A DNA stretch of 64,000 nt, taken from positions 2,852,001-2,916,000 of the forward strand of contig OZ243980.1 of assembly GCA_965214875.1 (NCBI GenBank). Direction: 5' to 3'. The notes below the pieces were generated by a model. It saw only the letters and a program-made list of their open reading frames with translations, was not told where the DNA came from and did no database searches. This DNA is from CBDAUN01 sp965214875 (GTDB lineage: Bacteria > Pseudomonadota > Gammaproteobacteria > Arenicellales > JAJDZL01). Positions 43,930 to 52,906 of the stretch are shown piece by piece (the first letter of the stretch is position 1; every line of letters begins with the position of its first letter). Both the position numbers and the translations under genes were made by a program.

Positions 43930-45219
43930 TCAGAAAAGCGCCCCAAAGCTGATTTCGTCTTGTCGCTCAGGACCTGTCGAGGCGATCGCGATAGGAATGC
44001 CGCACAGCTCAGACATGCGATCCAGATACCGCTTGGCATTGTCTGGCAGCTCGCCAAAGCTTTTGATCGAGCGCGTTGATTCACGCCAGCCCGGAAACTC
44101 TGCATAGATAGGGTCGCAATCGTCCAAATGGTGAGCGTTGCTTGAGCAGTTTTCTATCACTTTGCCATTTTTGCGATAGGCAGTACAGATTTTCACCGTT
44201 TCAAAACCGTCCATCACATCCAATTTCGTGATGCAGATACCGTTGAACTGGCAGTGCTGATGCGCCCGGCGCATCAGCACTGCATCAAACCAGCCGCAAC
44301 GCCTAGGGCGCCCGGTTGTCGCTCCAAACTCCATGCCCCGTTCGGCAAGACGCCTGCCATCAGCATCGAACAGCTCGGTTGGAAATGGGCCTGATCCCAC
44401 GCGTGTGGCATATGCCTTGACAATGCCGAGTGAATACTCAACCCTGGAAAGTGCCACACCCGCTCCCGAGACGATTGCGCCGACACCAGTATTCGATGAC
44501 GTGACAAAAGGATAGGTACCATGATCAATGTCAAGCATTGCGCCTTGCGCACCCTCGAAGAGCACTCGCTTTCCAGCATCGATTTGCGCATTCACTTCAG
44601 CGCTGACATCCGTGGCCATTGGCCGCAGCCATTGTGAAGCGCTTTCCAACTCATCGGCGACTTGCTCCGCATCGACCGACTGCGCTCCATGGTAGTTGAC
44701 CAGCAGGTAGTTGTGATATTCGACAAGGGAGCGCACCCTGTCTTTCCAGTCATTGGAGACAAGAATGTCGCGCAAACGCAACCCGCGGCGCGCCACTTTG
44801 TCTTCATAGGCTGGACCAATGCCCCGGCCTGTCGTGCCAATCGCCGATTTCCCCTTGTCGATTTCGCGAGCCTGATCCAGGGCGCCATGACTAGGCAGCA
44901 AAAGCGCGATGTCTTCGCTTATCTTCAAGCGGCTGTCGATATCGATTCCGAATGCGTCAAGCTCATCCATTTCCTGACGCAATGCTGAAGGCGACATTAC
45001 AACGCCGTTGCCGATATACGCGGTCACTTTGTCGTGAAGCACCCCAGCTGGTATCAAGTGCAGCACAATCTTGTTCCCATCGAAAACCAGCGTGTGACCA
45101 GCATTGTGACCGCCTTGGAAACGAACAACGCAGTTAGCTCGCGCACTAAGCGAATCGACTATCTTGCCCTTCCCTTCGTCGCCCCATTGCGCACCGAAAA
45201 CAGCTAGTGTATTAACCAT
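43930..45219 (-). CDS. purA: Adenylosuccinate synthetase
   Basis: This is a 429-residue GTP-dependent enzyme of AMP synthesis (IMP + Asp to adenylosuccinate). Motifs: FGAQWGDEGKGKIVD at the N-terminus, GGHNAGHT, GTTGRGIGPAYEDK, EGAQGAMLDIDHGTYPFVTSSN. The start chosen is ATG 45219 because the family begins directly before GAQWGDEGK. It overlaps hisZ by eight bases. Confidence 0.95.
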   Translation of the reverse strand: MVNTLAVFGAQWGDEGKGKIVDSLSARANCVVRFQGGHNAGHTLVFDGNKIVLHLIPAGVLHDKVTAYIGNGVVMSPSALRQEMDELDAFGIDIDSRLKISEDIALLLPSHGALDQAREIDKGKSAIGTTGRGIGPAYEDKVARRGLRLRDILVSNDWKDRVRSLVEYHNYLLVNYHGAQSVDAEQVADELESASQWLRPMATDVSAEVNAQIDAGKRVLFEGAQGAMLDIDHGTYPFVTSSNTGVGAIVSGAGVALSRVEYSLGIVKAYATRVGSGPFPTELFDADGRRLAERGMEFGATTGRPRRCGWFDAVLMRRAHQHCQFNGICITKLDVMDGFETVKICTAYRKNGKVIENCSSNAHHLDDCDPIYAEFPGWRESTRSIKSFGELPDNAKRYLDRMSELCGIPIAIASTGPERQDEISFGALF

Positions 45220-46429
45220 CAGATTTGCTCCCGCCATCCAAGTCGGTTACAACTAGCTTGCCGTTAACCTCGCGAAGCATCCGATCAGCCGCCGCATCGA
45301 GAGACGAGCCGTTCTGTCCCGGCAGCTCATAGACGACTCTTTCACCTTGTGAAAACAAAGATTCGATAAACTCGTCCGACACCTCAAGACCACACGGAAT
45401 CAAAATGGGCTTTCGGCTATGCATTTTGCGCCGATACCGTATCAGCCGCAAATCGCCGCTAAATCCAGTCGCTGGAACGCTAGTGCCTGCTGCTACCGTG
45501 CACTCATAGCGCCCTCCCTTGGCGAGCGACTGCCCATATCCTTTCCCGTATGCGGAAAAGATGGTGCCAGTGTGATACTCGTAGCCGCCTACCTGCGCAT
45601 AATCCATATGCAGACTGATGCCAGCAACTCGACTGTGCACGAGCTCGATAACAGTGTCCAACTCGTCCAAAACAGCATCGAGACCTTCGGAAAGCCCGCC
45701 TAAGCGCTGCTTCGCCTCGGCACGAACCCCGATGCTACCATTAAGCTGGACAAGGTCGACAATGATGCTGATTGCCTCATCGCCAATCTGATGCTTGGCA
45801 AGCAATTCTTGAATATCCGGTTTCGATTTTCGCTGAATCGCGTTCAGCAAGCGATCCCTCAAGCCGACATTCAGATCCATCAACTTGAACACCTCGCGGA
45901 ATATGCCGACATGACCGATCGATACCGACAAAGGGGCAACGCCAGCGAGCTGCAATGATTCGACCATCAACCGGATGATCTCGCAATCCGACTCCGGCGT
46001 TTCAGAGCCAAAAAGTTCTGCGCCAAATTGCATCAACTCTCTGCTTCCGCCTAGATCGGTTGCACGGGCGAGCAACGCAGAACCCATATAGCATAGACGC
46101 AAAACCTGAGTCGTAGCCGGGGTGTAGAATGCAGCAATTCTCGCCACTTGGGGCGTCATGTCGGCGCGGATGCCGTATAGCAGTCCACTTACGTGGTCGG
46201 GAACCTTGACCGTAAGCACGTCAAGATCCTGACTTGATCCTGAAAGCAGCGCATCGACAAAATCGGCCAGAGGAGGGACAACCATCTCGTAGCCGTTTTG
46301 ATACAGGCGATCAAGCAGCTTGCGACGCAACTGCTCGTAATCCCAGCCCTCTTCAGGGAGAATCTGCTCAACGCCTTCGAGCTGCATCCATGAATTTGGC
46401 CCCATCTTGTCAACCCGCAAAGAATGCAA
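45212..46429 (-). CDS. hisZ: ATP phosphoribosyltransferase regulatory subunit HisZ
   Basis: This is a 405-residue class-II aminoacyl-tRNA-synthetase-like protein that lacks charging activity and activates short-form HisG in histidine synthesis. The visible features are LPEEGWDYEQLRRKLLDRLYQNGYEMVVPPL at the N-terminus and TPQVARIAA. It sits between the hflC-DUF2065 and purA genes, the usual gammaproteobacterial position. The start could be ATG 46429 or a nearby downstream ATG at 46405. Confidence 0.9.
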   Translation of the reverse strand: MHSLRVDKMGPNSWMQLEGVEQILPEEGWDYEQLRRKLLDRLYQNGYEMVVPPLADFVDALLSGSSQDLDVLTVKVPDHVSGLLYGIRADMTPQVARIAAFYTPATTQVLRLCYMGSALLARATDLGGSRELMQFGAELFGSETPESDCEIIRLMVESLQLAGVAPLSVSIGHVGIFREVFKLMDLNVGLRDRLLNAIQRKSKPDIQELLAKHQIGDEAISIIVDLVQLNGSIGVRAEAKQRLGGLSEGLDAVLDELDTVIELVHSRVAGISLHMDYAQVGGYEYHTGTIFSAYGKGYGQSLAKGGRYECTVAAGTSVPATGFSGDLRLIRYRRKMHSRKPILIPCGLEVSDEFIESLFSQGERVVYELPGQNGSSLDAAADRMLREVNGKLVVTDLDGGSKSDG

Positions 46430-46453
46430 AGAGAGCGCTTCAGCTAAATTGGC

Positions 46454-46648
46454 CTAGATAGCGAGCCACAGGATGATGACCCCAAACACAGCGGCACCGA
46501 TGCCCATCCTTTGAATCGAACCGCCACTCATCTCAAGCATGGCGGCCATTGTTTTACGCAACATCTTGGGGGCTGCCAGACACAACAGCCCCTCGATCAC
46601 GAAAATCAGGCCAATAGCGGTCGCTAGGTCACTCCACCCGACCATCAC
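46454..46648 (-). CDS. DUF2065 (YjeT-like) small membrane protein
   Basis: A 64-residue protein with two membrane helices (IGLIFVIEGLLCLAAPKML; GIGAAVFGVIILWLAI), matching the DUF2065/YjeT family always found next to hflC. It is 6 bp downstream of hflC. Function unknown. Confidence 0.9.
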   Translation of the reverse strand: MMVGWSDLATAIGLIFVIEGLLCLAAPKMLRKTMAAMLEMSGGSIQRMGIGAAVFGVIILWLAI

Positions 46649-46654
46649 GCAACG

Positions 46655-47542
46655 CTAATTGGGCAATGTCGCTGAATCGTTAACGCTCTGCTTGAAGTAT
46701 TGGAAAAACTCTGAATTGGGCTCAAGAATCAACAGGTCGCCTTCATCGCCGAAACTGGATCGATAAGCGTTGAGACTGCGATAAAGCTTGTAGAACTCGG
46801 AATCCCTGCCAAAAGCGCTCGCGTAGGTCGAGGTTGCTGTGGCATCCCCTTCACCGCGGATTTCCTGCGCTTCCTTATAGGCGTTGGCAAGAATGATTTC
46901 GCGCTGGCGATCGGCATCAGCTCGAATTCGCTCTGCGGCTTCCGCTCCTTTTGCGCGCAATTCCTTGGCGACACGCGCACGTTCAGCTTCCATTCGGCTA
47001 TAGACTCGCTCGCTGACCTCAGGATCAAGATCAACGCGCTTGAGTCGCACATCAACCACTTCAACGCCGAATTCATTGGCTTCCTCGTCAACGGCACGGC
47101 GCACGAGCTCCATGATCTCGGCACGATCTCCTGAAATCACTTCCTGCACCGCGCGCTTGCCGAACTCCTCGCGAAGACTATCGTTCACACGCTGCGCCAG
47201 TCGCGCTCGGGCATTGGACTGCAAGCCTCCGACGGTCACATAGTATTTCGCTACGTCCCTGATGCGCCACTTCGCAAACGAGTCCACGACGAGGTTTTTC
47301 TTTTCACCTGTCAGATACAGTTCCGGATCGGCATCCATCGTCTGAATCCGCGCATCATAGAACTGCACGTTGTTGATGAATGGTTTTTTGACATGCAATC
47401 CAGGACTATCGTTCGAGCTGACAATTCGCCCAAACTGGAACACGATCGCCTTCTCGCGCTCGTCGACAAAGTAGAATGTTTCAAAAAGGAGTACGCCGAA
47501 GATGACGACGACGATTCCGATTAGGGTTGTCTTAAGTGACAT
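46655..47542 (-). CDS. hflC: HflC, SPFH/prohibitin-family FtsH regulator
   Basis: A 295-residue protein with one N-terminal membrane anchor (ILIGIVVVIFGVLLF-type segment), a periplasmic SPFH domain and a long helical region. Together with HflK it forms a cage around the FtsH protease and modulates its activity. It starts 27 bp after hflK. Confidence 0.93.
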   Translation of the reverse strand: MSLKTTLIGIVVVIFGVLLFETFYFVDEREKAIVFQFGRIVSSNDSPGLHVKKPFINNVQFYDARIQTMDADPELYLTGEKKNLVVDSFAKWRIRDVAKYYVTVGGLQSNARARLAQRVNDSLREEFGKRAVQEVISGDRAEIMELVRRAVDEEANEFGVEVVDVRLKRVDLDPEVSERVYSRMEAERARVAKELRAKGAEAAERIRADADRQREIILANAYKEAQEIRGEGDATATSTYASAFGRDSEFYKLYRSLNAYRSSFGDEGDLLILEPNSEFFQYFKQSVNDSATLPN

Positions 47543-47569
47543 TGTCTATTCCTCAGAAACTTTCAATGT

Positions 47570-48820
47570 TTAGCCTTGCCGCCCGCTTCGACTCTGATCG
47601 CGAGTCGAGCGGTTGGTGCCGCCAAGTTCAGTCGCGCTGGATACTGGGCCCACACGGTTGCTGGAGCCGCTGGCGTTGCTGGACGTATTGCGGTTCTTCA
47701 TCAGCTGGTCGAGCGGCAAGTAGATGATGTTGTTGCCTCCGCCTTCCTGATCGATAAGCAACTTTGACGAATTGCTGAGCACCTCTTCAAGGGATTCGAT
47801 ATACAGTCTGTCGCGCGTGATCTCGGGAGCTTTTCGATACTCATTATAGATCTGCTGGAACCTCGATGCCTCTCCTTCTGCTCGCGCGATCACGCTTTCC
47901 CGATAGCCCACAGCTTCTTCAACGACTCGTGCCGCTTGACCTCTAGCTCTTGGGATCACGTCATTAAAATATGCTTCAGCTTCATTTTTCAATCGCTCCT
48001 CGTCCTCTCTGGCTTTCACTGCATCATCGAAAGCCGCTTTCACCTCAGCAGGCGGCTGCGCATTCTGCATTTCGACAGCTCTAACGTTCACGCCCGTTAC
48101 ATAGCGATCAAGAATTTCCTGGAGCAAAACCTTCGTTCCTTGGGCGATTTCAGCACGGCCCAAGGTGATTGCGAAATCCAAAGTGCTGCTGCCGACAATC
48201 TCCCGCACCGCGCTTTCTGTTGCTTGACGCACAACCTGATGCAAGGGATCGGAAACATTGAACAGCAGGTCCTTCGGGTCCTTGATGTCGTACTGGACGG
48301 CAAACTGGATATCGATGATGTTTTCATCAGCAGTCAACATCAGCGCCTCCCGCGTTACGGGTGTCAACGTGCGAGTGCGCTCGTTGACACGATAGCCAAC
48401 TTCGACTGTGTTGACTTGTTGCGTATTGACTACGAGCACTTCTTCAATCGGATAGGGCATGTGCCAGCGAAGCCCCGCATCTGTGGTTTGGCTGTACTTC
48501 CCGAAACGCAATTCTACGCCCTTCTCTCCTTGCTCGACGACGTAGAGGCCGCTCGAAACCCAAATGCCCAGCGCGACAACGACTGCGATGCCCACCAAAG
48601 TCCGGCTCGGGCGCCGGCCTGAACGCGCAGGTCCCTGCTTGCTTCCGCCGCCTCCGCCGCTTCCGTTCGGGTCGCCCGAGCCGCCTCCGCGACGCGAGAA
48701 GGCTTTGCTGAAGCGGTCGCGCATAATGTTTAGAAGTTCATCTAGTTCCGGCGGTTCATTTCTTCCACCCGAGCCACTCCCGCGCCCGCTACGTCCGGAA
48801 TTGTTATCGTCCCAAGGCAT
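47570..48820 (-). CDS. hflK: HflK, SPFH/prohibitin-family FtsH regulator
   Basis: A 416-residue partner of HflC. It has a Gly/Ser/Arg-rich cytoplasmic N-terminus (about 70 residues, ending before the membrane helix TLVGIAVVVALGIWVSSGLY), an SPFH domain, a helical region and a Ser/Asn-rich C-terminal tail. The start is ATG 48820 with MPWDDNN, the canonical HflK N-terminus. Confidence 0.93.
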   Translation of the reverse strand: MPWDDNNSGRSGRGSGSGGRNEPPELDELLNIMRDRFSKAFSRRGGGSGDPNGSGGGGGSKQGPARSGRRPSRTLVGIAVVVALGIWVSSGLYVVEQGEKGVELRFGKYSQTTDAGLRWHMPYPIEEVLVVNTQQVNTVEVGYRVNERTRTLTPVTREALMLTADENIIDIQFAVQYDIKDPKDLLFNVSDPLHQVVRQATESAVREIVGSSTLDFAITLGRAEIAQGTKVLLQEILDRYVTGVNVRAVEMQNAQPPAEVKAAFDDAVKAREDEERLKNEAEAYFNDVIPRARGQAARVVEEAVGYRESVIARAEGEASRFQQIYNEYRKAPEITRDRLYIESLEEVLSNSSKLLIDQEGGGNNIIYLPLDQLMKNRNTSSNASGSSNRVGPVSSATELGGTNRSTRDQSRSGRQG

Positions 48821-49008
48821 ATGAATGCTTACCTCTCTATTTCAATTATCGGCCTGCGAAACAAGCTTCAGTCTTCGACTGGATTGGAGCGATCAAGTGA
48901 GCGTGCTTACAGATGCAATCAACTGGCGGCTCGACCTGAGGTCATCCGCTGCAGACTATCAAACTGCAATAACAGCCTAAAGCAGATCAATTATACGCAG
49001 GATAGGTT

Positions 49009-50352
49009 CTACCCAATCGACATTTTGTTGTTTTGCGGATGTTTCTCATGGTCCGGCACGACGGTCCAGTATTCAGATCGAAAGTTGCGATTGGCATCTA
49101 GCCATTTGACATCGTTTTGCGATAATTCAAGCATTAGAACCACATCGCCCGAATCGAGCACATCTTCCGAGACCACTTGCAGTTTACGATAGATTTCCGA
49201 GCGCAGCTTTCCCGCGGCCGGCGGCAGGCAAACCTGAGCTTCGATCTGCCCCTGCTTGAAATGCTCAGCTAGTGCGTCGACAAGCTGCTCCACTCCTTGT
49301 CCAGTCCTTGCTGAAATCCATAGACCTTTGACCTGTCCGGATGAGAAGCGTTCCACTGCAGGCGCATCGCCACTCGAATCAATCTTGTTATATGCGATCA
49401 TTTGCGGCACATCGGTTGCGCCGATTTCTTTGAGCACGCTTTCAACATTGTCCATATGCTCATCGCGGTCTTGCGATGTAACATCGACTACATGAATCAA
49501 CACTGCAGCGTTCGTGACCTCTTCCAGGGTAGCGTGGAAGGCGGATACCAGACTATGCGGCAGCTCGCGAATGAAGCCAACCGTGTCGGAAAGAATTACC
49601 GGTCCGAAGCTTGGCAGCTCGATGCGGCGCATCTTCGGATCCAGCGTCGCAAAAAGCTTATCGGCCGCATATTCGCTCGCCCCACTCAACCGATTGAAAA
49701 GCGATGACTTGCCGGCATTAGTGTAGCCGACCAGCGCGACAGTAGGGATTGGAACCTTTTGCCGGCTGCTTCGGCGAAGTGTGCGCTGAGTCCGTATACG
49801 ATCCAGCCGCTTGGTCAAAGTCTTAATGCGATACCCTATCAGGCGACGGTCGGTTTCTAGCTGCGTCTCGCCCGGGCCTCGAAGTCCGATTCCGCCTTTT
49901 TGCCTTTCAAGATGCGTCCAGCCGCGCACGAGGCGGGTCGACATGTGGCGCAATTGCGCGAGCTCAACTTGGAGCTTGCCCTCTCGGCTTGACGCGCGCG
50001 TCGCGAAAATGTCAAGGATTAGCCGAGTCCGGTCGATGACGCGGCACTGCGCTTGGCGTTCGAGGTTGCGCTCTTGAACCGGAGAAATAGCATGATCCAC
50101 GATAATCAAAGTCGCGTCGAGATCCGCCGCCAGGATTTTGAGTTCTTCCAGCTTGCCGCTCCCGATAAACGTGGAAGCATGAGGACGCGCACGCCTTGAT
50201 GTGACGACTCCGACCACCTTGCAACCGGCCGATTCTGCAAGAAGCTGAATCTCGCTTGAACCATCCGATTCGAATGCATTTCGCGTTTGCTGACGAACGA
50301 CAATGGCGAACTCTTCGACAGAATCCGGCCTCTGGGGGCTTACCTGGTTAAT
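49009..50352 (-). CDS. hflX: GTPase HflX (start codon unclear)
   Basis: HflX is a ribosome-associated GTPase that splits stalled ribosomes. Motifs are visible: FIGSGKLEEL in the N-terminal domain, GYTNAGKSSLFN (G1), DTVGFIREL (G3) and YNKID (G4). The first conventional start is GTG 50217, but family-like sequence (SVEEFAIVV ... LLAESAGCKVVGVV) continues about 45 residues upstream until a stop near 50380, with no ATG, GTG, TTG or CTG in that stretch. An ATT codon at 50352 lies 10 bases after GGGAG. The true start is thus either a rare ATT or, less likely, GTG 50217. Confidence 0.85.
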   Translation of the reverse strand: MNQVSPQRPDSVEEFAIVVRQQTRNAFESDGSSEIQLLAESAGCKVVGVVTSRRARPHASTFIGSGKLEELKILAADLDATLIIVDHAISPVQERNLERQAQCRVIDRTRLILDIFATRASSREGKLQVELAQLRHMSTRLVRGWTHLERQKGGIGLRGPGETQLETDRRLIGYRIKTLTKRLDRIRTQRTLRRSSRQKVPIPTVALVGYTNAGKSSLFNRLSGASEYAADKLFATLDPKMRRIELPSFGPVILSDTVGFIRELPHSLVSAFHATLEEVTNAAVLIHVVDVTSQDRDEHMDNVESVLKEIGATDVPQMIAYNKIDSSGDAPAVERFSSGQVKGLWISARTGQGVEQLVDALAEHFKQGQIEAQVCLPPAAGKLRSEIYRKLQVVSEDVLDSGDVVLMLELSQNDVKWLDANRNFRSEYWTVVPDHEKHPQNNKMSIG

Positions 50353-50418
50353 CTGCTTGATACTCCCGACCCAAGGCGGTCAAGCGCTAGCGCAACATCA
50401 TGCGCATTGGCATCCGCT

Positions 50419-50661
50419 TCAAATCTTTGACTGTTCGTCTTGAAAATTCACCATTCGTGAAGGGACAATTGTCGAAATTGCATGCTTATAGACAATCTGG
50501 CTGACATGGGCTTTCAGCAACACGACAAACCGGTCGAACGACTCGATCTCCCCTTGCAGCTTAATGCCATTGACAAGGTATATGGATACAGGAACCTTCT
50601 GCTTGCGCAACTGGTTCAAGAACGGGTCTTGCAATGCGCCGGTTTTTGTTTTTTCTGGCAT
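50419..50661 (-). CDS. hfq: RNA chaperone Hfq
   Basis: An 80-residue Sm-fold protein that forms hexamers and matches small RNAs to mRNAs. It contains DPFLNQLRKQKVPVSIYLVNGIKLQG (Sm1) and the Sm2 signature YKHAISTIVPSR. It has the short C-terminus typical of many gammaproteobacteria. In most relatives miaA is immediately upstream; here 3.5 kb of accessory DNA intervenes, so hfq must use a promoter within 50662-51125. Confidence 0.96.
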   Translation of the reverse strand: MPEKTKTGALQDPFLNQLRKQKVPVSIYLVNGIKLQGEIESFDRFVVLLKAHVSQIVYKHAISTIVPSRMVNFQDEQSKI

Positions 50662-51125
50662 GGGGCATTCTCCATTTCAATAGTATTGCCTAAAATTCTG
50701 AGAAATCCTATATGGAGGTACAAACCTGATTTTACAAGCGTTGGAGTTTTCAATTCAGTCTCGCCGCATATGGGCAAGTGCAGATGTTCTTCCATCTATC
50801 TGTATTGGCCCATTCTTTATTTTGCTCGATTCTGGTGCGTGATTTCGAGAATAGTCTTAAAGGCAATCGAGCCTCATGACTTTCGCCTTTGCTCTTCCCG
50901 CCAATACTCTGCGTTGGATCCCCATTTGCCTCATGTTCGTTTCATTTAAATCGCGCGCTTAACTCAGGCAAGTGCCGGAACAACTTTTGGATTGATTAAT
51001 CACAGTCCTTGAGCCGGCAGTCAGACTCTCGGGTTTCCACGCTAAGCGTGGCATACGGTAGTAAATTGGCCACGGCATTTTCTTGACCATTTTGGTCAAG
51101 AAAAACATCATATATCCATTTCAAT
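50662..51125. other. Region upstream of hfq, no gene seen
   Basis: About 460 bases, AT-rich. It must hold the new promoter of hfq and the promoter of the toxin-antitoxin relic. A short hairpin TCTTGACCATTTTGGTCAAGA lies at about 51081-51101. Confidence 0.45.
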
Positions 51126-51455
51126 TTGAAACTACTTTTCCGCGCCAAGAAATTGCGCCAACTTTGCGAAAATCAATCAGTAGCAAAAAAGAAAATAGGG
51201 CACGGCCGTGCAAGCAAATTACGTGCGCGATTGGCCAATTTGAGCGCATCACTTCATGTTGGTGAATTAGTTTGCGGTGATCCTCATCCGCTAATTGGAG
51301 ATCGAAAAGGGCAGTTTGCGTTGACGTTGGACGGCGGGAGCAGGCTTGTGTTTTCGGCCGCTAATTAATCGGCGCCATACCTCAACGATGGCGGCATCGA
51401 TTGGCAAGCGGCAACTATCGTGCGAATCGAGTTCATCGGAGACTGCCATGACTGA
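51126..51455 (+). pseudogene. HigB/RelE-type toxin gene with in-frame TAA
   Basis: The reading KLLFRAKKLRQLCENQSVAK ... IGDRKGQFALTLDGGSRLVF is typical of RelE/HigB toxins ('killer protein' type). An in-frame TAA at 51366-51368 interrupts the gene after 80 codons. The frame resumes with the expected family C-terminus NDGGIDWQAATIVRIEFIG and ends at TGA 51453-51455, overlapping the antitoxin start. The truncated toxin lacks the last 29 residues and is probably inactive. Confidence 0.75.
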
Positions 51456-51690
51456 TCTCAACATGCCTTTTGCACCAAACCGGATCTCACCACCCGGTGA
51501 CACCATCGCGGAATTTATCAAGGAACGCAACTGGTCTCAATCAGCCTTGGTGAGATGGCTCGGATACACCGAAAAACATGTCAGTCGTCTTGTAAACGGC
51601 ATCGTCCCATTAACTGAAGACGCAGCTTTCTGGTTGGAGCGCGTAATTGGCAGCACTGCTATGTTCTGGTTACGACGCGAAGCAGAATAA
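51448..51690 (+). pseudogene. HigA-type antitoxin, 3'-truncated by nonsense codon
   Basis: An XRE/HigA helix-turn-helix protein (DTIAEFIKERNWSQSALVRW ... SRLVNGIVPLTEDAAFWLE ... TAMFWLRREAE) that stops at TAA 51688-51690. The next codons read RIGFERRPR ... WLNSFPVKELMKRGAI, which is the normal continuation of long HigA-type antitoxins, so the stop is a mutation. The remaining 80-residue DNA-binding part could still act as a repressor. It overlaps the toxin gene. Confidence 0.7.
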
Positions 51691-51896
51691 CGAATCGGTT
51701 TCGAGCGACGGCCACGGCCAAACAAATGCGCCGACCAGATGGATTGGTTGAATTCCTTTCCCGTAAAAGAGCTTATGAAGCGCGGTGCAATCGGAAAACG
51801 AAGGCATTATTGAAAAGTCTTGGATGAACGATTTGAAGACGAAAATCGAATTCGCCAATACGGGTTGACTTCAGAGTTCGATTTGGGACCTATCTA

Positions 51897-52359
51897 GTGT
51901 CTGCCAGAAAACTCTATTTTTGCATTAAAACTATTGTTTCTATTGAAGTTTTAATGAGATGTGCCTTTCGAATATTTAGCCGTATCTAGCCCGTTCGAAT
52001 CGATTTCGACCGCATCTTGCAATCGCCGGACTGATTTTCGAAAATCTTCGGTTTATCTTCTGATAAAAAATCACATTAAAACAAAAATTTTCCTAATTAC
52101 CACGAATCATAAGTTTGTTTTTCAGCATGGCTGTTTCGATTTAAATATTTGATAAATAATCATAAATCCCGCGCAATGAAACTTTGTTCCGATCCAGAAA
52201 CGCCTCGGCTTGAGCGATTTTCCGGCGTTCTGCCGCCTCGCGGCTAACCGGCGCCACCTTAAGAAGGTGGTCCGTGCTGGAAAAGCCTTTGAAACATGAC
52301 TTATGTTGAGTGGTAATTAGGAAAATTTTAATGTAAAACCAGAGTTCTCTGGCAGACAC
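51897..52359. mobile_element. MITE with GTGTCTGCCAGAAAAC ends and TATCTA duplication
   Basis: The left end GTGTCTGCCAGAAAACTCT is matched by an inverted right end (complement of GTGTCTGCCAGAGAACTCT). TATCTA flanks both sides (51891-51896 and 52360-52365). Same end family as 28455-28764, but a different interior. Confidence 0.85.
52073..52334. mobile_element. Second inverted-repeat element nested inside the MITE
   Basis: The arms ACATTAAAA...TTTTCCTAATTACCAC (52073-52103) and GTGGTAATTAGGAAAATTTT continuing to AATGT (52310-52334) are inverted; the similarity continues inwards through CATAAG. A separate small element seems to have inserted in the MITE, or the MITE has two-layer ends. Confidence 0.6.
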
Positions 52360-52365
52360 TATCTA

Positions 52366-52639
52366 GCAAAATCGGCAATCATCAAATAATTCACCATTCC
52401 GATTCCAGCGTTATCCGAACAAACCAGACATAGTGTATCCAGTTCAACTGTCTAAGCCGTGTTCGTGGATAGATTCAATGGGAACATAGTGTGAAAATTT
52501 AGCTAACTTCTTCGTACAATTTCACGTCAAATCAGATTCTGCCTAGTTCACATTCTCCAATTTTTGGGACCGAAAGACTATGTCTGCATCTTTCCCGGCT
52601 TCATGAACATCCTCTGCGCCATGCCGATAGCAATCAAAA
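52366..52639. other. Intergenic remnant sequence
   Basis: AT-rich sequence without a supported gene between the MITE and a small reading frame. Confidence 0.35.
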
Positions 52640-52822
52640 TCAATAGTAGTGCCCAGTTGCTTCATTCGTATGCGCCGGGTCCGAAATTCGAGGACCGCGA
52701 TGCGGGCGTTCAATACCCATCTTTTTCAATTTATCCTCGATTTCCTTCATAGATTTTTGAAGCTTCAAAGCAGTTATTTCTTTTTCCTTGATAAGCTCCA
52801 TTTTTTGCGATTCAAATTTCAT
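52640..52822 (-). CDS. Small coiled-coil hypothetical protein
   Basis: A 60-residue, lysine/glutamate-rich protein (KFESQKMELIKEKEITALKL ... KEIEDKLKKMGIE) predicted to be helical. GGAGG lies seven bases before ATG 52822, a good ribosome site. Family not recognised. It could also be the leftover end of a larger gene. Confidence 0.45.
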   Translation of the reverse strand: MKFESQKMELIKEKEITALKLQKSMKEIEDKLKKMGIERPHRGPRISDPAHTNEATGHYY

Positions 52823-52906
52823 CAGGCATCCTCCGATTGTTGACAGGGGGCTGTCCTTAAACAGGTAAATGACTCCGTGGTTTCCATGAAATCAACGATG
52901 AAAGAG

